A stretch of DNA of 64,000 nt from Kitasatospora sp. CB01950 (GTDB lineage Bacteria; Actinomycetota; Actinomycetes; Streptomycetales; Streptomycetaceae): contig NZ_LISX01000006.1 of NCBI RefSeq assembly GCF_001905465.1, positions 401,599-465,598 of the forward strand, written 5' to 3'. Numbering within the stretch: position 1 is the first letter of the stretch; each line of letters begins with the position of its first letter. Below are positions 61,701 to 64,000 of the stretch, in pieces. The position numbers were made by a program, and so were the translations under genes. The notes beneath the pieces were generated by a model that saw only the letters and a list, made by a program, of their open reading frames with translations, made no database searches and was not told the origin of the DNA.

Positions 61701-64000
61701 TGGGCCTCGAACACCTCGGCCAGGGTGGCGGTCACCGCCTCGGCGGCCGTGTCGTTCCAGTCGACCAGCAGTCGCTGCTGCTCGGCCCGGTCCAGCACGT
61801 CGATGCTGTTCAGCGGCCGGTCGCGGCCGCCGTCCAGCGCCGCTTCCAGTGCGGGAACCAGGTGCGCCAGCACCGCGTGCAGCTGGGCGACCACCACGGA
61901 CGGGTCGATCGGGTCGAGCGCGTCCACGGACAGCTGGAGGCGGTCGCCGTCGTCGTCCACCGCGGCGGACAGCGGGAAGTTGTCGCGTTCGTGGGTGAAC
62001 ACCGTCGTGACCCCGTCGAGCCGGCCGGACGACGACTGCCCGTCGCCGTCGCCCTGGGACCGGCCGGGGTTGTGCCGGTAGTTCAGCAGGGTGGTGAACA
62101 ACGGCGCGTCCCCCGGGACGCCACTGGAGCGCTGGGCCAGCACCAGCGGCGCGTGCTCGCGCTCCAGCAGGTCCGCCAGCTGCCCGCGCATCGCGCGCAC
62201 GGCGGCCAGCGCGCCGCCGCCGGCGACCAGGGCACGGACCGGCAGGGTGTTCATGAACGGGCCCGGTACCCGGTCGGAGCCGGTCCCGGAGTTCATCCGG
62301 CCGAACAGCACGGTGCCGAACACCACGTCGCCCCGGCCCGACACGGTGGCCAGCACCCGTGCCCACGCCACGTGCAGCACGGTCGCCGGGCTCGCCCCGG
62401 CCCGCCGCGCCACCTCGCGCAGCTGCTCGGCCAGCCTCGGTTCGACCGTGACCGTACGCCGCACCAGGGCGGCGCCGTCGCCGCGCACGTCCAGCAGGCC
62501 GTACGGCGCGGTGGGCTCGGTGACATCGCCCAGCAGCCGGGCGAAGAAACGCTCGTGGGTTCCGGTGTCGGCGCCTGCCAGGGCGTGCGCCACGAAGTCG
62601 CGGAACGGCAGCGGCGCGGGCAGTTCGGCGCCACGTCCGGCCACGAAGGCCCGCACCTCGTCGAGGATCACCGCCAGCGCCGTGTGGTCCTGCACCAGGT
62701 GATGCATCCTCAGCAGCACCAGCCGACGCCCGTCCGGCCGGGCCGCCACGTGCAGGTCGACCAGCGGTGCCCGACCGATGTCCATGGTCACGCCGACCCG
62801 GGCCAGCAGCGCGCGCGCCGCCTCGCCGGGGTCGGCCGGCAGCTCGTCGCCGGCGGTGTCGGGTTCCACCTCCACCACCGGCAGCACCGCGCGGCGCCAC
62901 ACCACCTGCACCGGCTCGCGGAGCCCTTCCCATAGCACGGCCGTCCGCAGCACGTCGTGCCGGTCGATCACCTGCTGGAGGGCGGCCGCGAAGGCGTCCA
63001 GCCGGGCCGGGGCGTCGAACTCCAGCACCGTCGGCAGCACATAGGTGTCCTCGCCGCCGTCCGCGAGGAGGTGGTGGAAGAGCAGGCCCTCCTGGAGCGG
63101 TGCCAACGGGTAGATGTCCGCGACGTTGGCGGCACCGCCCGGGGTCCGCTCCGTGATCCGCCCGATCTCGGCCGGGGTCAGCTCGACCAGCGGCAGCATC
63201 TCGGGCGTGATCGCGGTGGCGCCGTTCGGGATCAGGTTCGCCGGGACCACCACATGCTCCGCGCCCCGGCTGGCGGCCAGGCCCGCCGGGGTCGGGCTCT
63301 GGAACAGGGCCTTCACCGACACCGACACACCGCGTTCGCGCAGCCACTCCACCAGCGACACGGCGAGCAGCGAGTGGCCGCCGAGGGCGAAGAAGTCGTC
63401 GTCGACACCGACGGCGGGCAGGTTGAGGACGTGGGCGAACGCCCCACAGAGGATCTCCTCCTGCTGGGTGGCGGGCGCCCGACCGGCCCCGGCACCGACC
63501 TCGGGAGCGGGCAGGGCCTTGCGGTCGAGCTTGCCGTTGACGGTCAGCGGCAGCGCGTCGAGCACCACCACCGCCGCCGGCACCAGGTACGACGGCAGCA
63601 GGTCGACGGCGAACTCCCGCACCACGGAGGGAAGTTGTTCCCCCGACTGGCTCTCACCGGGCACCACGTACGCCACCAGGCGCTTGTCACCCGACACGTC
63701 CTCCCGCACGACCACCGCCGCCTGCGCCACACCCGGGTGAGCCGCCACCACTTCGGCGACCTCGCCCGGCTCCACCCGGAACCCGCGGATCTTCACCTGC
63801 TCGTCCGCACGGCCCGCGAACACCAACTCGCCGTCGGCGGTCCACCGCGCCAAGTCACCCGTACGGTACATCCGCACACCCGCTTCGAACGGACACGCCA
63901 CGAACCGCTCACCCGTCAGCCCCGCCCTCCCCAGGTAGCCGCGCGCCAACTGCGCTCCCGCGACGTACAGCTCGCCCACCACACCGACCGGCACCGGCCG
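52739..64000 (-). CDS. Non-ribosomal peptide synthetase, C-terminal 3.75k residues: (A)-T-C-A-T-C-A-T-C-A-T-TE (runs off the right edge)
   Basis: The open frame continues past the window edge. It begins in the end of an A domain (GELYVAGAQLARGYLGRAG, VNGKLDRKALP). Four carrier domains have GGHSLLA (Ser codons near 63371, 60081, 56851, 53616). Three condensation domains: 63130-61850 and 56620-55290 with HHLVQDH/HHLIQDH, and 59950-58650 with normal HHIAGDGWS. Complete A domains are at about 61740-60260, 58530-57000 and 55260-53760, with YTSGSTGRPKG cores. Hand-read specificity codes: DTDDLGLVDK (unassigned), DLTKVGHIGK (the known Asp code), DTWTVASVDK (unassigned). The type I thioesterase at 53490-52745 has GWSFGG, LMDAYPP and CRHSDM (Ser, Asp, His). 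It thus holds the final modules and release domain of the assembly line. No epimerisation domain is visible. Confidence 0.95.
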   Translation of the reverse strand, partial: RPVPVGVVGELYVAGAQLARGYLGRAGLTGERFVACPFEAGVRMYRTGDLARWTADGELVFAGRADEQVKIRGFRVEPGEVAEVVAAHPGVAQAAVVVREDVSGDKRLVAYVVPGESQSGEQLPSVVREFAVDLLPSYLVPAAVVVLDALPLTVNGKLDRKALPAPEVGAGAGRAPATQQEEILCGAFAHVLNLPAVGVDDDFFALGGHSLLAVSLVEWLRERGVSVSVKALFQSPTPAGLAASRGAEHVVVPANLIPNGATAITPEMLPLVELTPAEIGRITERTPGGAANVADIYPLAPLQEGLLFHHLLADGGEDTYVLPTVLEFDAPARLDAFAAALQQVIDRHDVLRTAVLWEGLREPVQVVWRRAVLPVVEVEPDTAGDELPADPGEAARALLARVGVTMDIGRAPLVDLHVAARPDGRRLVLLRMHHLVQDHTALAVILDEVRAFVAGRGAELPAPLPFRDFVAHALAGADTGTHERFFARLLGDVTEPTAPYGLLDVRGDGAALVRRTVTVEPRLAEQLREVARRAGASPATVLHVAWARVLATVSGRGDVVFGTVLFGRMNSGTGSDRVPGPFMNTLPVRALVAGGGALAAVRAMRGQLADLLEREHAPLVLAQRSSGVPGDAPLFTTLLNYRHNPGRSQGDGDGQSSSGRLDGVTTVFTHERDNFPLSAAVDDDGDRLQLSVDALDPIDPSVVVAQLHAVLAHLVPALEAALDGGRDRPLNSIDVLDRAEQQRLLVDWNDTAAEAVTATLAEVFEAQAAATPDATALVFGDLRVSFADLDARANRLARHLVALGVVAESVVAVLLERSLTSLVAMLAVLKSGGVYLPVDSDHPVDRVVAMLADSAPAVVVADAVTAAAAATGGATVLLPDAPDTAALLAALPSGPLRPGERPAPLPAHPAYVIYTSGSTGRPKGVLVPHAGLSNLYAGHRANVVARAGRRMRVALTASLSFDTSWDEVLWMAAGHELHLVPDDVRRDARALVRHVRDAGIDVMDLTPTHAEQLVEHGLVDDPDRRPAVVLLGGEAAGPALWERLRAADGVLCYNLYGPAECSVDALWADAADSAHPLIGRPMANSTSYVLDGALRPVAVGTVGELYVGGTGLARGYLGRPELTAERFVACPFEQGARMYRTGDLVRRDADGRLEYLGRADEQVKIRGFRIEPGQVQEVVAAHPGVAQAAVVAREDTPGEKCLVAYVVSAEPGSDRQLPALVREFTSDRLPHYMVPAAVVVLPALPRNVSGKLDRAALPAPDSGAPADAGRGPATPQEEILCGMFAQVLGLPSIGVDDNFFALGGHSLLATRLVGRVRTALGVELPLRTLFEAPTVAGLAARLDGTRAARAPLTTAPRPERVPLSYAQRRLWFIAQLEGPSATYNIPTVLRLTGTLDRQALDAALRDLVGRHEVLRTVFPVVDGEPYQYVREAEGLDCGLEFVDLRGPGPDGTAPDAAVRAAVAAATGHAFDLAADLPIRSWLFATGPEEHVLAVVVHHIAGDGWSMEALVRDVTTAYTARLAGRAPDWAPLPVQYADYARWQRELLGEEGDPQSLLARQVAYWREALDGLPEELDLPADRPRPAVPSRRGHVLEFKVPAEVHGRLAELARERGATPFMLLQVALAVTLSRLGAGTDIPIGAGIAGRTDEAANDLIGFFVNTLVFRTDLSGDPTFADLLRQARETGLRAFAHQDVPFERLVEELAPARSLARHPLFQVVLSMDTGGASGAQIAGLPGVRATRVAGGGEAGVKFDLSVTVAQSFDPDGTPQGIGGMLNAAADLFDEPTVRRIADSLVRVLGALAADPETRIATVDVLGADERRRVVEEWNATTAPAPRLTVHQDFEEQAARTPDAVAVVDDGAALTYAELDEHANRLAHHLIGRGVGTESVVALGLGRGIPMITAILAVWKAGAAYLPIDPGYPVERIRHLLTDSRAVALLGEEDILDELPTGRLLTVAVDSAPVRAALATAPTTAPDARPRPDSLAYVIYTSGSTGRPKGVQVTHGALANYTASVPGRVGFGAPGSRYALLQAQATDLGNTVLFAALTTGGELHVLPADTVTDPTAVSGYLTEHRIDHFKAVPSHLAALAGPRGAAAVLPAGSLVLGGESAPPALVADLLAAAGEREVFNHYGPTETTIGVTTTRFTARDAADGVVPIGAPVANTRLYVLDGALNPVPVGVAGELYVAGAQLARGYAYRPALTAERFVACPFGGGERMYRTGDRVRWTGDGRLVFAGRADEQVKIRGFRVEPGEVREVVAAHPGVRQAAVVARTDAAGEPQLVAYLVAADSQDQELPASVRQFTAQRLPQHLVPTAVVVLDALPLTANGKLDRAALPAPQYAAAGPGRAPATVQEEVLCAAFAEVLGLPTVGVDDDFFTLGGHSLLAVSLVEALRTRGVAVSVKALFQTPTPAGLAATAAPEQVEVPPNLIPDGASELTPDMLPLVDLDAAELARLTARIPGGAANIADIYPLAPLQEGILFHHLLQTDRGTDAYASPTLVAFDTQQHFESFLGALQQVVDRHDIYRTAIVWEELREPVQVVLRRAPLPVEDVPLDPDRPVGAQLREAAAARLDLGRAPLIRVHTAPEPETGRRLAALTVHHLIQDHTTRGVLLGELRAILTGRADTLPAPLPFRSFVAQARFGVPREEHERYFADLLGDVEETTAPYGLLDVHGDGSGAVRAHQVITGELDERLRRVARGLAVSPATIFHLAWARVLAATSGRDDVVFGTVLFGRMNAGAGADRVPGLFLNTLPVRVRTTGTDVAGALADLRRQLAELMVHEHSPLTLAQQASAVPAPSPLFTSVFNYRHGGAPGAGDGPATGFDGISTLLTREATNYPVAVAVDDGGAGFGLTVDAVAGADAEQLCALLRTCLDGLVDALEHAPDTRLAAVEVLAADERERLLTEWNDTAVDLAAATVPALFEARVAQTPDAVALVADGTELSYAQLDERANRLARLLIGRGIGPESLVALCLERGIELVTGLLAVLKAGAAYLPIDPAYPELRIASMLEDARPATVLATTGTAAAVAGPVLLLDAPQLRGELDRLDPTAPTDGERTAALTPAHPAYVIYTSGSTGRPKGVLVTHTGVASLVEGHLRHLGVRPGSRVGQFMSPGFDTFGWEWFMGLLTGATLVVVPEDQRLGRALPVFLAATGVTHVTLPPALLATLDETTVSPELVLVAAGEATGPDLMARWAAGRRMYNSYGPAEATVDATMWRCEPDAPEMLIGRPVVNTRLYVLDERLAPVPPGVPGELYLAGPGLARGYLGRAGLSAERFVANPFGEPGERMYRTGDRARWTPDGELAFVGRTDDQVKIRGVRIEPGEVAAVLAAHPDLSQAAVVAREDTPGDRRLVAYVVPAEGRDTPPDHAELAASIREFTLERLPVQLVPAAFVVLDALPTTVNGKLDRKALPAPGPSAGAGARAERGRGPAGALEEAVCEAFAQVLGLPAVGVDDDFFALGGHSLLAVALMERLRERGVSVALRDLVVNPTPAGLMSTLNLSSVQGSLGPVLPIRPGGDRPGFFFVHPAGGLSWCYLPLARFVPEGHPLHGLQADGVDGASTPATTVAEMASRYVDRIRSVQEHGPYHVVGWSFGGTPAHEIAVRLRAEGEQVALILMDAYPPDPAAAPPALADPVAGPGPDAAAELVGRMRAEVGTLLAGFSDEELVLMAGVFRNNVELRARHDFGRFDGDTLLLIAEQGREPGSDQARLWEPHLTGRVTTAGLPCRHSDMVRPEMLELAWQAISHWLADRS

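Overview
The window is high-GC DNA with the strong third-position GC bias, frequent GTG starts and back-to-back ATGA/GTGA gene overlaps of a filamentous actinomycete. The gene content (secreted collagenase, DUF1707, PknG-like kinase, P450/ferredoxin pair, NRPS) fits Streptomyces or Kitasatospora. No rRNA, complete tRNA, origin or CRISPR array was seen. All products are assigned from motifs read by eye.

Region 1 (1-22.8 kb, all minus strand) looks like a defence island. Its main operon, in transcription order, encodes a SNF2 helicase, a 1813-residue N6-adenine DNA methylase, an OLD/AriA-like ATPase, a TOPRIM-like protein, a 2244-residue DEAD/DEAH helicase with DUF1998 and nuclease-like tails, and the start of a RelE-like protein (probably fused to UvrD) that leaves the window. 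The order resembles class 1 DISARM at its start and Druantia DruE at its end, with an ATPase/TOPRIM pair nested inside. A Ser/Thr kinase gene sits just upstream. Next to it is a three-gene ABC-three-component (ABC-3C) system: a protein with an Mrr-like nuclease motif, a middle component, and a DUF3732 SMC-like ATPase.

Region 2 (22.8-34.8 kb, mostly plus strand) is mixed. It holds a MITE-like repeat, a secreted M9 collagenase followed by a 50-bp perfect palindrome, a small secreted protein, a TPR protein next to a sulfotransferase, a DrrAB-type exporter with a promoter that encloses a 16-bp palindrome, a DUF1707 protein, an FAD monooxygenase, and an IS5-type transposase stub.

Region 3 (34.9-43.5 kb, minus strand) is a six-gene operon: trypsin-like protease, PknG-like kinase, vWA protein, four-TM protein, solute-binding lipoprotein and a Trypco1/CU044_2847-type protein. 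Most of its genes overlap by 4 bp. The kinase/four-TM/binding-protein part parallels mycobacterial PknG-GlnX-GlnH, but the protease and the small co-occurring protein are typical of NTP-dependent conflict systems.

Region 4 (44.2-50.3 kb) is a scarred integration zone. Two identical 47-bp 3' halves of a tRNA-Pro(GGG), each followed by a terminator, bracket a P450/ferredoxin pair, a DUF5937/ArsR-type regulator, an MFS exporter and transposon debris. A decayed tyrosine-integrase piece abuts the second tRNA half. A 263-272 bp chimera (pirin C-terminus joined to IS256 transposase) occurs twice.

Region 5 (50.3-64 kb, minus strand) holds a NarL-type two-component system and then the last 11.3 kb of an NRPS, (A)-T-C-A-T-C-A-T-C-A-T-TE. 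Its middle complete adenylation domain carries the textbook Asp code.
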